From: Roseibium aggregatum
GTDB taxonomy: Bacteria; Pseudomonadota; Alphaproteobacteria; Rhizobiales; Stappiaceae
Direction of reading: 5' to 3'
Length of the DNA: 64,000 bases
Assembly (NCBI RefSeq): GCF_017309185.1
Contig: NZ_JAEKJZ010000004.1
Location: 62,001 to 126,000 of the forward strand
The stretch's first letter is position 1. Each line of letters opens with the position of its first letter. This document shows, one piece after another, positions 1-9,084 of the stretch. Under the pieces are notes generated by a model that had not been told where the DNA came from, made no database searches, and saw only the letters and a list, made by a program, of their open reading frames with translations. Position numbers and translations under genes: made by a program.

Positions 1-1
1 G

Positions 2-844
2 TCATCGCCGATCGCCTGCAACGGTTGCTTTCCGGAGATTTCCCCGGGCGCGTTCCTGCGCAGAAAACACTTCATCCAGTCGATCCTGAGTCTTGCGGAC
101 GGCTTTATCGCTCCAAGCCGGTTTCTGATGGACCGCTATGTCGCGTGGGGGTTGCCGGAAGAAAAATGCGCGGTGATCGAAAACGGTCTGAACGTGCGCG
201 AAAGGGCGCCGCCGCGGGTGCTCGAGGATCCGACGCAACGGCGGTCTAGGTTCGCCTATTTCGGCCAGATGACTCCCTACAAGGGGATCGACGTTCTCCT
301 CGAAGCGGTTCAGCGCATTCCAAAGGCCGTTTGGGGCGACGACGCCAGCCTGACGATCTTCGGCGGCAATCTGGAGCGTCAACCCGAGCCTTTCAGGAAA
401 AAGATCGGAAAGCTGCTCAAAAAGACCGGCGACCGGGTGCGTTTCGCGGGTGCGTATCAGAACAAGGATATGCCTTCGCTCATGCGGCAGGTCGACTGGG
501 TTCTGATGCCGTCTGTCTGGTGGGAAAACTCACCGGTGATCATTCAGGAAGCCTTTTTTCACAAGCGTCCGCTGATTTGCAGCGGGATCGGCGGAATGGC
601 GGAGAAGGTCCGGGACGGGGTCGACGGCCTGCATTTCCGAGCCGCAAGTCCGGAAGACCTGGCCGACCGCATGTCGGAAGTCCTCAGGACGCCGAAGATC
701 TGGGATCAGCTCCACAAGGGTATTGTCGACCCCAAGACGCATTTTGACAGCGCGCAGGAGCATCTGACGTTTTATCGAACGCTCAAGGCGGGGCGCTCCT
801 CGTCCCCAAACGTATTCCCGGGTGGATTGCAGAAGAGCGCATAG
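2..844 (+). CDS. Glycosyltransferase family 4 (GT-B), 5' end outside window
   Basis: The reading frame is open from the left edge, so the N-terminal acceptor domain lies upstream and about 280 residues are visible. The visible part is a GT4 nucleotide-sugar-binding half. It has a FGQMTPYKGIDVLLEAV stretch, typical of the start of the C-terminal Rossmann domain, then MPSVWWENSPVIIQEAF, the E-x7-E-like donor-binding segment, and a late DGVDGLHF loop. An early CNGCFPEISPGAF segment just before the domain is unusual. It probably transfers a sugar from a nucleotide-sugar during polysaccharide assembly at the cytoplasmic face. The first internal ATG (position 128) is not the real start, because coding-like sequence continues upstream of it. 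It is followed 12 bp later by a pyruvyl transferase-like gene. Donor and acceptor sugars cannot be read from the sequence. Confidence 0.88.
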   Translation, partial: SSPIACNGCFPEISPGAFLRRKHFIQSILSLADGFIAPSRFLMDRYVAWGLPEEKCAVIENGLNVRERAPPRVLEDPTQRRSRFAYFGQMTPYKGIDVLLEAVQRIPKAVWGDDASLTIFGGNLERQPEPFRKKIGKLLKKTGDRVRFAGAYQNKDMPSLMRQVDWVLMPSVWWENSPVIIQEAFFHKRPLICSGIGGMAEKVRDGVDGLHFRAASPEDLADRMSEVLRTPKIWDQLHKGIVDPKTHFDSAQEHLTFYRTLKAGRSSSPNVFPGGLQKSA

Positions 845-856
845 GGAGGGATTTTC

Positions 857-2050
857 ATGGCGCGCATATTGGTGATGATACCGTCAGGAGAAGTTTACGG
901 GCATAATAATGTCCGCTGGTACGAGTATCGAAACGTTCAGAAATTCATTGATCACTATCACAACATCGGTGATGCGTTCGTCTTCGATTCTTCGCTGAAG
1001 CTTCTGAACTACACGAAAGTCCAGACGCTGGAAATCGCGACGTTCGACCCTAACGAACTGGACCGGCTGCGCGAGGAATTCGATTACGTGGTTCTGCGCG
1101 GGTCCAACTACATCAACAGCGAAATGGACTGGAGACAGTCCGAACAGGTTCTCAAGCGTCTCGGTCTGCCCGTGCTTGCCTTCGGCATCGGAGCCCAGGC
1201 ACCGACCGACGGCAAAATCGAGCTGTCGGAGAGCACCCGCAACGTTCTGCGGCTGATGGCTGACTCGACGCAGTCTATTGGCGTCCGGGGCGCTTATACC
1301 GCCGAAGTTCTTCACGACATCGGGATCGACAACACGCGCATTATCGGCTGCCCGACCGCGTTTCGCAAAAACGATCCGGACCTGAAGATCGTGCTGCCAG
1401 CACTCGAAACGGTCAAGAAGGTCGGGATCACCATTCGACGCGAGGTTTCACCGGCATACGCCAAGGATATCCGGCAATACCTGACGCTGCATCGCGAATT
1501 GATCAAGTCCTTCGCGTCCCGCTTCGATACGGTCCTGATGGCGCAGGGCGAACGGGAAGAAAAAAAGATCGTCCTCGGAACGCCCGAGCAGAAAGAGGAG
1601 GCGATTGCCACGCTGAAGGCGAATGCCTGGGCCAGTGAGTGGTATTTCGACGAGCAGGTGGAAGAGCTTTACCGCTCGAGGCTTTTCTATTCGGACGTTG
1701 TGGCTGACTACGATGACTGCGTCCGCGGCTGCGATCTGGTGCTTGGCTACCGCCTGCACGGCAACCTCATGGCCTTGGCCAATGGCGTTCCGGCGATCTA
1801 CTTCACCTATGACAGCCGGACCCGCGAATTCGCCGATACCTTCAAGATCCCCAGTTTCGATGTATTTGCCGAGAAGGTCTTCCGGCTTGGAGATCTCTGG
1901 GATCAGTCGGCTTTCGATGCATTCAACCATGCCTATGCGCAGACTTACGCCGCGATGCGGGAGTTTCTGGACGAAAACAACGTTGATCACGTGATGCATT
2001 CTCCGGCGACGCTCGAACAAATAAACGATTTGAAAATCGCCTGGAGATGA
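857..2050 (+). CDS. Polysaccharide pyruvyl transferase family protein
   Basis: The 397-aa protein has the layout of the polysaccharide pyruvyl transferase family (PF04230). It contains a FGIGAQAP segment near residue 113, IGVRGAYTAEVL followed by GIDNTRIIGCP near 135-155, and a C-terminal GYRLHGNLMALANGVPAIY motif near 295-313. Family members put pyruvate ketals on exopolysaccharide or cell-wall sugars using phosphoenolpyruvate, although many relatives are untested. The ATG has a good Shine-Dalgarno sequence (GGGAGG) about 8 bp upstream and follows the GT4 gene by 12 bp, so the two are probably co-transcribed. The family call is firm; the actual sugar acceptor is unknown. Confidence 0.87.
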   Translation: MARILVMIPSGEVYGHNNVRWYEYRNVQKFIDHYHNIGDAFVFDSSLKLLNYTKVQTLEIATFDPNELDRLREEFDYVVLRGSNYINSEMDWRQSEQVLKRLGLPVLAFGIGAQAPTDGKIELSESTRNVLRLMADSTQSIGVRGAYTAEVLHDIGIDNTRIIGCPTAFRKNDPDLKIVLPALETVKKVGITIRREVSPAYAKDIRQYLTLHRELIKSFASRFDTVLMAQGEREEKKIVLGTPEQKEEAIATLKANAWASEWYFDEQVEELYRSRLFYSDVVADYDDCVRGCDLVLGYRLHGNLMALANGVPAIYFTYDSRTREFADTFKIPSFDVFAEKVFRLGDLWDQSAFDAFNHAYAQTYAAMREFLDENNVDHVMHSPATLEQINDLKIAWR

Positions 2051-2275
2051 AGCGAAAATGGTTTGAAAATGAAAACAAAATGAAAGTATTAGCGAGATTT
2101 ATTGTGAATTGTTATTGATCGTGTTGTTAATTAAACCTCGTTAAATTCATGTTGATTCTCAATAATTTGTGGTCATGCCTCATTCTTGTCGTAAACTCTT
2201 TTGAATAACTGTAAATCGTATTTGCAGGGTGGGTGTATAAAGGTGCGCAGCCGCTCAGTCGGAATGGGGGCTTGA
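2051..2275. other. AT-rich intergenic gap, probable promoter region
   Basis: This gap is clearly richer in A and T than the flanking genes, especially around 2060-2170. It separates the pyruvyl transferase gene from the next gene on the same strand. It probably holds a promoter for the downstream genes and could hold the end of the upstream transcript. I could not pick a convincing -35/-10 pair or a hairpin with a T-tract, so no exact site is claimed. Confidence 0.4.
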
Positions 2276-3805
2276 ATGACAGTCGTGGCCACACAGGAAT
2301 CGTTTGCCGTTCGCAAGCAGGCCGGAGAGGCCGTGCTTCTCAAGGAGTTGACCCTGATCGTGGCCGGGGTGGCGCGGCAAGACATTCCCGCAACCCTGCT
2401 GGGCGCTGTCCGAACCGTTTGGTTCGAAGGGCTTGAGGAGAGCGGAGCCTGGTTTTCGGACGAAAACGGTAAACGGTTTCTGGTGGCTGAAGTGCCGCTG
2501 ATGCCTCTGGCTGTCCTTGTCGGTTCTGCCGAGCAGGCCGGGAAGAACCTGTTTTTCAAGTGGCTTCAACGTCATGGCGTTGCGCAGATGCCCGCGGCTG
2601 TTGTCTGGAACGGTGACGACGTCGGTGCAACGGTGGCCTCTCTTGTCGGACTCGTGGCGGGCCATGTGAATGCCGGTGCGCGGCGGCTTGCGTTGTCGAA
2701 CAAGGAACTCAAGACACTCCGGAGCCTCAACGACGACCTTCAGAACCGGTTCGCGGCCATCGAGGCCTTTTTGAACCGTTACGGGCTTCAGCCGCTCGAT
2801 CTGATTTTCGCCAACGAACCCGCGGAAAATCCGCTCAATCCGAATGTGCTGGCCACCGCGCCCGCCGAAGGCATCTGTCAGATCCTTCCGGTGCCGAGCG
2901 CGGGCGTCAGCAGCGTCGCCATTCATATCGAGTCCATGGGTGTGCGTCAGGATCTGAAGATGCGCGCGCAACTGGTTACGCTTGAGGATCAAAGGATCGT
3001 CGAAACCTGGCAATTCACCAGCGGTGATCTTCTTGCGGGCTGGAACAATTTCGGCCTGTCGCGCTCGCTGGCGGGCTTGCGCAGAACGCTTGAGTTCCGG
3101 TTGCAGATCGAACAGAGCGAAGACGAAATGCCGGTCCTGTCCGTGGGAGGGCTGCAACCTATCGAGATGTTTCAGGTCCGTGGCGCCTCGACCGGCGCCC
3201 CGGTTCTGAAAAACAGTCTGGCCCTGCAGGTCTGGGGTGGCATTCCCGGTGTTTCCATGCCGTCTCACGCCAATTACATACCGGCGCAGTCCCGGCAGGC
3301 CGGTGCGGGAGAAGGTTTCGACGACGTACCGGTCGCCCCGGGCATTCTCGAACATGCGTGCCTGGCGAACGCGGAGGAGGTGACCTTCGATTTCGAGGCG
3401 ATCATGCCACTGCCGACGGAGCGGGCGATCGGCTGTCATCCTCCTGCGAAGGGAATGACAATCGGGATGTTGCCGGACGCCTGCCCGCCCGAGGTCGTCA
3501 GGATGTCGGTAAAAGCGTTCATCGACAACAGCCGCGCGGCCGACATCGATTTCGGGCTGGTCGTTGCGCGGGACCTGGATGCGGCACGCGATCTTTTCCT
3601 GGAGGTCCGGGAGCCGGTGGCGGGAGAGGCCTGGTCCGGCTGGAAATCCGTCACCTACGGTGACGTGGCGCATTTGAGTGCCTTTGCCGCGGAACGGGTC
3701 GGCGTGTGGCAGAACGTCTACTTCGCAACCCGGATGAGCGAGGCTGGCGGCAACGATTTCGCCTGGGCGAAGTTCAAGAACTTCCGAGCCGTCGTGAGCG
3801 GATGA
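2276..3805 (+). CDS. Hypothetical protein of the polysaccharide cluster (509 aa)
   Basis: I do not recognise this protein. It has no signal peptide or clear membrane helix. The N-terminal part (about 1-130) looks globular. A short, possibly coiled stretch rich in Leu, Lys, Asn and Asp lies around 138-165 (KELKTLRSLNDDLQNRF). The C-terminal half is beta-rich, with repeated W and G patterns that recall carbohydrate-binding or jelly-roll domains, though no named motif was found. It resembles uncharacterised proteins in alphaproteobacterial polysaccharide loci; a DUF6212 assignment comes to mind but was not tested. Its stop overlaps the start of the next glycosyltransferase gene (ATGA), implying translational coupling and a shared job, perhaps as a partner or adaptor. 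The ATG is preceded by GGGGGC as a ribosome-binding site. Confidence 0.72.
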   Translation: MTVVATQESFAVRKQAGEAVLLKELTLIVAGVARQDIPATLLGAVRTVWFEGLEESGAWFSDENGKRFLVAEVPLMPLAVLVGSAEQAGKNLFFKWLQRHGVAQMPAAVVWNGDDVGATVASLVGLVAGHVNAGARRLALSNKELKTLRSLNDDLQNRFAAIEAFLNRYGLQPLDLIFANEPAENPLNPNVLATAPAEGICQILPVPSAGVSSVAIHIESMGVRQDLKMRAQLVTLEDQRIVETWQFTSGDLLAGWNNFGLSRSLAGLRRTLEFRLQIEQSEDEMPVLSVGGLQPIEMFQVRGASTGAPVLKNSLALQVWGGIPGVSMPSHANYIPAQSRQAGAGEGFDDVPVAPGILEHACLANAEEVTFDFEAIMPLPTERAIGCHPPAKGMTIGMLPDACPPEVVRMSVKAFIDNSRAADIDFGLVVARDLDAARDLFLEVREPVAGEAWSGWKSVTYGDVAHLSAFAAERVGVWQNVYFATRMSEAGGNDFAWAKFKNFRAVVSG

Positions 3806-6621
3806 GCGAGATGTTCGACTTGACGGTTCCCGGCTCGGACAAGCCGAATGTCCGCCACGCGGAATTCGGCAGTTCCGGCCCGGACGCTCCGGTGCTCGCG
3901 ATCCTCATTCCGGTGTTCAAGCATTCGGTTCTTCTGGCGGAGGCGATCGAGTCGGCGCTTGCCCAGGTTGCGCCCTTCAAGATTGCAGTCGTGATCGTGG
4001 ACGACGGTTGCCCCTTTCCCGAAACGGCTCATGTCGGACAGGCCTATGCGCTTGCCCATGAAAACGTCTTTTACCTCAGGAAGGCGAATGGCGGCCTGAG
4101 TTCCGCGCGCAATTACGGCATCGAATTCGCGCTGCGCAGCTTCGCCGGCCTGGAGGCGATCTATTTTCTCGACGCGGACAACCGGATTACACCGCCGGCG
4201 ATGCGCGTTCTCATGAACTTCCTGCGTTCCAGCGCGGGGGTCGACTGGGTCTATCCCAACATCGACAAGTTCGGGATCGAATGGAACGGCAACTACACCG
4301 CTCAATATTCCAGGCTGTTGCATGTGACGTTCGACAATATCTGCGAGGCCGGCAGCCTGGTCTCCAGATCCATCCTCGATGCCGGGGTTCGCTTCGATGA
4401 AAGCATGAAGTCCGGCTTCGAGGATTGGGATTTCTGGCTGCAGGCGATCTCGAAGGGGTTCAAGGGGGCGAACCATCCGTTCTTCGGCTTTGAGTACCGC
4501 CAGCGCGCCGAAAGCATGCTGCGCGATTCAAACAGATCGCGCGAAAGCATCCTTGCCTACATCAAGACCAAGCACAAGAAGCTGTTTTCGCCTGACACGC
4601 TCTTGAAATGGGAACATGAGGAGGCTCCGCGTTTCGCCGCCATCGGTACCGATTCCTACCTCGTGGATCTCTTCACCGATCCGGTCGCGCGCCCTGAAAA
4701 CCGGAGCCTCGAGGAGTTCGTCAGGCGCTTCTGGGCCGCGCGTTCGGAACCCGAGACATTTGGCGTGCCGCCTTTCTGGCTCTGGATGTCCCCCCCTCAT
4801 CGGGAGGCCCTGAGGAGCTTCGGTCTGCTTCACAACGTGCTGTGGCTGGGCGAAAGGCTGTCCCAGTCCAGCCATTTTGTCGCGATCCGTTTCGAAAGCG
4901 ACAAGGACAGGATCGCGGTCGAGGTGGTCGAGCGGGGCGCGGGCAAGCCGCTTGCCAAGCGGCCGCTCGGCTGGATGTGCTCGCTCGGGATCGTTCAGCA
5001 ATGCGTGGCCGACAAATCGGACGACTGGGTCCGGTCGCTCCAGGGAGACAATCCGGCGCCGAAAGTTGCCGAGATCGTCATCCGGGGTCCGTTTTCGGCG
5101 GACGATATCCAGGGGACCGCGCTGTCTTCGACCAACAGCCTTCTGGCAACGCTTGGGGCGCTTCGGGACAGCGGCTACAAGCACGATCCGGACGAGCGCT
5201 GGATCTGGCGTTCGGCCTATCTGCCCGATCGCAGCAGGTACTTCGAGCTTCTGCGCCAGACCGCCGGAGCCGGGCCCCTCATGCCGCGCCTGGCAAAGGA
5301 GGGCGGCGCGCTGAGGATCGGTCTGCTTCTGCCGATCGCCTCTTTCGGTGGGGTGGAAAAGGTCGCCTACGCGATGGCGCGGGTGCTGAAGCAGGCCGGT
5401 TGCGAAGTTCATCTTTTTGTCTTCGGCAAGCCCGTGTACAGCCGTATCCCGGACAACGAGGGTGTTTTCGACAGTCTCAATTTCCTGGCCGCCGACTACC
5501 CGTTGTGGGGTGGTCCGCAGACCTTCTCCGGTCATGAGATCCTCATGGCGGAGGACGAGAATGCCCGACTGGAAGAGGTCCTCGGTCTCCTGACCGGGCT
5601 GGATGTGGTGGTCAACAACCAGCTGGCGCCTGCCAATGCCGTGTTCGGAGAACTGCGGCGGCGCGGCGTCAAGGTGGTCAATTACATTCATGTACTGGAC
5701 AGTTCGGAAATGGGCCGTCCAGCCGGTCACCCTTATCTGGCGCTTGCTTACGAGCATATCTACGACAGTGTTCTGACCTGTTCCCGGGATATGGCCGAGT
5801 GGCTTCATGCCATGGGGGTGCCCATGGCCAAGCTCCTGCATATTCCGAACGCCGCCGGCTATCCGATGGCGCCCGACGAGGTGAAACGGCTGGCCGACGG
5901 ACGGCAGCGGGACAGGGACGGGCCTCTCAGGGCCCTGTTTCTGGGACGGCTCGACCGGCAAAAGGGGATCGAGCGCATCTTCGCCGCCGCCCGTGCCCTG
6001 AAGCGGCGAGGAGTCGAAATCGATTGGCGCATCGTCGGGGCTGATGTCCTGGACGAAGGCGCGGGCGGGTCATGGAAGGAGCGCTTCGGCGATATCGGCA
6101 TCAAGGTCGAGCCGCCGGTCCACGACAGCCGCCGTCTGAGCAAGCTGATGGCCTGGGCGGATGTCTTTGTGCTGCCGTCCCGCTGGGAAGGGGCGCCGCT
6201 GACAATCGTTGAGGCGCAGCGCCTCGGCTGCGTTCCGGTCGTGACGGACGTCGGAGCGGTCAAGGAACTGATCGAGGACGGCGTCGATGGCCTTCTGCTG
6301 CGGTCAAACGACGACGGCGTTGTCACGTACGATCTGATCGCTGTCCTCGAAAGTCTCGCGCAACCGGGGACAGTCTTGCGGGAGTTGTCCGCGAAAGCAG
6401 CCTCCCGGGCATCCGAACGCAGCTGGGAGAAAAACCTGCAGCCGTTTCTGAGGCAGTTGCACAAGTGGTTTCCCGACCAGCTTCAGAGCATCCGGCGGGG
6501 CAAAGTGGCGCGTTCCGGCGGCGGCGACGCCGTGCAGAAGTCCCCAGCGGAAAAGCGCGATGCGGGAACGCGGGGCCGGCATGAGCCGTGGGTGCGCCAT
6601 ATCAAGGCGCATAGATCGTGA
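3802..6621 (+). CDS. Bifunctional GT2-GT4 glycosyltransferase fusion
   Basis: This 939-aa protein joins two glycosyltransferase modules. Residues about 28-270 are a GT2 (GT-A) domain with LIPVFKHSVLL, the VVIVDDGC strand, an NGGLSSARNYG segment and a DADN (DXD-type) metal site near 124. Residues about 503-910 are a GT4 (GT-B) domain with IASFGGVEKVAYAMA, FLGRLDRQKGIERIF near 706 and LPSRWEGAPLTIVEA near 790. The 270-500 linker is not assignable. Such fusions usually add two consecutive sugars to a growing glycan at the inner membrane. I take the ATG at 3802, which overlaps the previous stop; an in-frame codon at 3706 would overlap that gene by 100 bp, and ATG 3811 is also possible. No membrane anchor is seen. 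The donors are unknown. Confidence 0.88.
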   Translation: MSEMFDLTVPGSDKPNVRHAEFGSSGPDAPVLAILIPVFKHSVLLAEAIESALAQVAPFKIAVVIVDDGCPFPETAHVGQAYALAHENVFYLRKANGGLSSARNYGIEFALRSFAGLEAIYFLDADNRITPPAMRVLMNFLRSSAGVDWVYPNIDKFGIEWNGNYTAQYSRLLHVTFDNICEAGSLVSRSILDAGVRFDESMKSGFEDWDFWLQAISKGFKGANHPFFGFEYRQRAESMLRDSNRSRESILAYIKTKHKKLFSPDTLLKWEHEEAPRFAAIGTDSYLVDLFTDPVARPENRSLEEFVRRFWAARSEPETFGVPPFWLWMSPPHREALRSFGLLHNVLWLGERLSQSSHFVAIRFESDKDRIAVEVVERGAGKPLAKRPLGWMCSLGIVQQCVADKSDDWVRSLQGDNPAPKVAEIVIRGPFSADDIQGTALSSTNSLLATLGALRDSGYKHDPDERWIWRSAYLPDRSRYFELLRQTAGAGPLMPRLAKEGGALRIGLLLPIASFGGVEKVAYAMARVLKQAGCEVHLFVFGKPVYSRIPDNEGVFDSLNFLAADYPLWGGPQTFSGHEILMAEDENARLEEVLGLLTGLDVVVNNQLAPANAVFGELRRRGVKVVNYIHVLDSSEMGRPAGHPYLALAYEHIYDSVLTCSRDMAEWLHAMGVPMAKLLHIPNAAGYPMAPDEVKRLADGRQRDRDGPLRALFLGRLDRQKGIERIFAAARALKRRGVEIDWRIVGADVLDEGAGGSWKERFGDIGIKVEPPVHDSRRLSKLMAWADVFVLPSRWEGAPLTIVEAQRLGCVPVVTDVGAVKELIEDGVDGLLLRSNDDGVVTYDLIAVLESLAQPGTVLRELSAKAASRASERSWEKNLQPFLRQLHKWFPDQLQSIRRGKVARSGGGDAVQKSPAEKRDAGTRGRHEPWVRHIKAHRS

Positions 6622-6630
6622 CCATTCGCG

Positions 6631-6651
6631 AGCCGGCGGAAACCGCCGGCT
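6631..6651. terminator. Perfect hairpin between convergent genes
   Basis: A 9-bp perfect stem (AGCCGGCGG / CCGCCGGCT) closes over an AAA loop, 10 bp after the stop of the GT2-GT4 gene and 15 bp from the stop of the convergent galE gene. It can fold in both transcripts, which suits a bidirectional terminator. There is no long T-tract on either side, so termination strength is uncertain. Confidence 0.55.
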
Positions 6652-6666
6652 TCCGAACCAATCCGT

Positions 6667-7698
6667 TCAGGCGGCTGTGGTCTCGTACCCCCGGGGGTTC
6701 TTGCAGACCCAGTTCCAGGTGTCGCGGCACATGGCGTCGAGATCCCGCTCCGCCTTCCAGTTCAGCAGTTTTTCGGCCATCGCGGTGTGCGCGAAGCACT
6801 CGGCGACATCGCCGTCGCGCCGGGGGGCGAAGGAATACCGGATTTCCTTGTTCGATGCCCGCTCGAAGGCGCGGACCATTTCCAGGACGCTGTAGCCGGT
6901 TCCGGTCCCGAGGTTGACGGCAAAACAATTGGACGGAGCCGCGCCGGAGGCCAGGACCTCGTGCGCGCGCAGGTGACCCTCGACGAGGTCGGTGACATGG
7001 ATGTAGTCGCGTATGCCGGTTCCGTCGCGGGTTTCGTAATCCTTGCCGAAAACCGACAGCTCCGCTCTCCGGCCATCCGCGACCTGGGTGATGAAGGGCA
7101 TCAGATTGTTCGGGATGCCAAGCGGGTTCTCGCCGATCAGGCCGCTGTCGTGCGCCCCGACCGGGTTGAAGTATCTCAAGATTCCGAACCGCCAGGAGGG
7201 ATCGCTCGCGGCGATGTCGCGCAACATGTCCTCGATCATCAGTTTGGTCCGGCCATAGGGATTAACGGCCGATGTCGGATGATCCTCGGTGAGCGGCAAA
7301 TACTTCGGTTCGCCGTAGACGGTGGCAGACGAGGAAAAGATCATCTGCCTGACGCCGCATTTCGCCATGGCCGAGAGAAGGCGCTGCGTACCGACGACGT
7401 TGTTGTCGTAATAGGCGAGCGGGTCCTTCGTGCTTTCTCCGACGGCTTTCAATCCCGCGAAATGGACCACCGCCGAGCAGCCGTATTGGTCGAGCACGGC
7501 TTCAAGCCTGGCCTGATCCCGGATGTCGGCCGCCTCGAATGCGACCTTCCGGCCGGTGATCGCGCTCACTCTGTTGAGGCTGACACTGTTGGCGTTGGAC
7601 AGATTGTCCAGAACGACAATGTCATGACCGGCCTCGAGGAACGTGACACAGCAATGTGAACCGATGAAGCCAGCGCCGCCGGTGATAAGTACAGTCAT
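6667..7698 (-). CDS. galE: UDP-glucose 4-epimerase
   Basis: The 343-aa protein is a short-chain dehydrogenase/reductase epimerase that interconverts UDP-glucose and UDP-galactose using bound NAD+. The NAD-binding GGAGFIGS glycine motif is at residues 7-14. The VVHFAGLKAVGES segment, the FSSSATVYG strand carrying the catalytic Ser, and the NPYGRTK motif with the catalytic Tyr and Lys are all present. Length fits bacterial GalE (about 330-345 aa). It sits convergent to the glycosyltransferase genes and presumably supplies UDP-galactose for the same glycan. The ATG is preceded on the minus strand by GGGGGC. A role with other UDP-sugars cannot be excluded by sequence alone. Confidence 0.95.
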   Translation of the reverse strand: MTVLITGGAGFIGSHCCVTFLEAGHDIVVLDNLSNANSVSLNRVSAITGRKVAFEAADIRDQARLEAVLDQYGCSAVVHFAGLKAVGESTKDPLAYYDNNVVGTQRLLSAMAKCGVRQMIFSSSATVYGEPKYLPLTEDHPTSAVNPYGRTKLMIEDMLRDIAASDPSWRFGILRYFNPVGAHDSGLIGENPLGIPNNLMPFITQVADGRRAELSVFGKDYETRDGTGIRDYIHVTDLVEGHLRAHEVLASGAAPSNCFAVNLGTGTGYSVLEMVRAFERASNKEIRYSFAPRRDGDVAECFAHTAMAEKLLNWKAERDLDAMCRDTWNWVCKNPRGYETTAA

Positions 7699-8030
7699 GT
7701 AGCCCCCATTCGCCAGAAATCAGTGCAAATTGCACGAGTTTTATTTCGAATTTCGATCTATACTAAGTATTGCTGTTCTTCTTTTATTTATTGATTCTTC
7801 TTTGGTGAAATTAAGGCAAGTAAAATTTTGAAAAAATTGAAACTAAATCTGTCGATCGAGGGGCCTCTTACTTGTGTGGACGCGCGGAAAATCGCTGTCG
7901 CCTCAACCTGAGGGCGAGCGAAGGCTGCGCCGAAAAACGCACATGGGTGCGTCCGGCGGGAAGGCCGGCGCTGAATGGGCTGAGTTTCAAGCTGGTGGAT
8001 GACCGCCGCTAAAAGAGGCGGGGGGAGCGG
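7699..8030. other. Intergenic region upstream of galE, with a small palindrome
   Basis: This 332-bp gap lies upstream of galE and downstream of the IclR-family gene, both on the minus strand. The part at about 7735-7860 is strongly AT-rich and is the likely galE promoter region. A perfect odd palindrome (GTGCAA-A-TTGCAC, 7723-7735) lies 25 bp before the galE start and could be an operator. The remainder (about 7870-8030) is GC-rich and shows no credible ORF or clear terminator. Confidence 0.45.
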
Positions 8031-8846
8031 TCAGTCCCGGCTGCTCTCGGGCGCAAGGTCTGAAAAGCCGGCGGTGCCACCGGTTTCGAAGGCGACGCGC
8101 TTGGCGGATTCAAAAAGTGCTTTTCTGTCTTCCGGCTTGCGCAATCTGCCGAGATTGGTGACCGTGGTCATCACGCAGGCGATCTCTTGCTGGGCGTCGA
8201 AAACGGGAACAGCCTGCCCGGTGATGTTCGGCAGCAGGTGGTCGGTCAGTTCGGCCCAGCAGCTTTTTCGGACTTCACCGATGAGTGCTTTCGAAGGCTC
8301 TTTGCCTCTGAAATGGTCGGGCTGCAGGTTTCTTGCCGCCTGAATGTTGCTTGCCGGAAGGTAGGCCTGAAAGACAAGGCCGCAGGCGGAGTTGTCGACC
8401 GGCAGGATATCGCCAAGGCCGACGGAGCTGATTGAAAAAAAAGCGCTGCGGTACCAGCGCACCAGGGTGGGGCCGCGTTCCGTCCAGATCGCCACGCCGG
8501 TGCTTGCGGCCGAACCGCTTGCGAGTTTTTTCATGTGACTGGCGGCGATCTCGACCGGGTCGACTCTCTTCAGCGCGCCGATCCCGATGCTGAGCGCCGT
8601 CGGTCCGAGATCGTAAAATCCGGTTTGCGGGTCCTGCATGGCGAGGCCTTCCTTGACCAGGCTTTGCAGATAACGATGCGCTGTCGGGCCGCCGGTTCCG
8701 GCTTGCCGGGCAATGACGCCGAGAGCCAGAGGTTCTTCGGCGTTCGCCAGTATCTTCAGGAAACGGGTCGCGATCGAAACCGACTGGATCGTGCCGGAGC
8801 GTTTGCCGGGTTTGTCTGTGGCAGCAGCTGCTTCCGACTCGCTCAT
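8031..8846 (-). CDS. IclR family transcriptional regulator
   Basis: The 271-aa protein has the IclR arrangement: a winged helix-turn-helix at about residues 18-80 (SIATRFLKILAN, then GPTAHRYLQSLVKEGLA) and a C-terminal effector-binding domain at about 90-260 with the family's late TTVTNLGR region. IclR proteins bind small metabolites and repress or activate nearby catabolic genes. It is divergent from the TonB receptor operon at 9225, with 378 bp between, so that operon is the obvious target. An AATGCA-type motif occurs both in that intergenic region and in the promoter region shared by the ABC and monooxygenase genes at about 15316-15348, which would suit one regulator for the whole cassette. 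The effector is unknown. The ATG lacks a strong ribosome-binding site. Confidence 0.9.
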   Translation of the reverse strand: MSESEAAAATDKPGKRSGTIQSVSIATRFLKILANAEEPLALGVIARQAGTGGPTAHRYLQSLVKEGLAMQDPQTGFYDLGPTALSIGIGALKRVDPVEIAASHMKKLASGSAASTGVAIWTERGPTLVRWYRSAFFSISSVGLGDILPVDNSACGLVFQAYLPASNIQAARNLQPDHFRGKEPSKALIGEVRKSCWAELTDHLLPNITGQAVPVFDAQQEIACVMTTVTNLGRLRKPEDRKALFESAKRVAFETGGTAGFSDLAPESSRD

Positions 8847-9039
8847 TCGACCGGTGCTCCAAGCCCGAGAACCTGTGCGCCGGCGTGTCGCTGCTGTCTG
8901 TTTCCGCTCAAGTCACCCTCCCATTGCCTGTCGTCACGTTAGGCTGCTTTTTCTGTCTGTGCAATCGGATGGGAACTCGAATTATCTTTTCTAATCAGTT
9001 TGTTGAGGCGGGGTGTTGCGAACGTGCAACTTTTAAACA

Positions 9040-9054
9040 TGAACTTCTTGCTCA
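9040..9054. promoter_or_regulatory. RirA-like iron-responsive (IRO) box candidate
   Basis: TGA-ACTTCTTGC-TCA matches the published IRO consensus TGA-N9-TCA recognised by the rhizobial iron regulator RirA. It lies immediately upstream of the predicted -35 of the TonB receptor promoter. The consensus is short, so a single match could be chance; support comes from similar motifs before two other iron-uptake genes in this window. Confidence 0.45.
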
Positions 9055-9056
9055 TA

Positions 9057-9084
9057 TTGTAATGCAGAATGCATTCTATATAGT
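9057..9084 (+). promoter_or_regulatory. Promoter with embedded operator, TonB receptor operon
   Basis: A -35 (TTGTAA) and a -10 (TATAGT) are separated by 16 bp. The spacer contains a perfect 12-bp palindrome, AGAATGCATTCT (9066-9077), preceded by a second AATGCA copy. A protein bound there would block RNA polymerase. The same AATGCA/GAATGCAT words recur in the ABC/monooxygenase intergenic region near 15316-15348. The IclR-family protein encoded next door is the best candidate binder. Confidence 0.5.
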
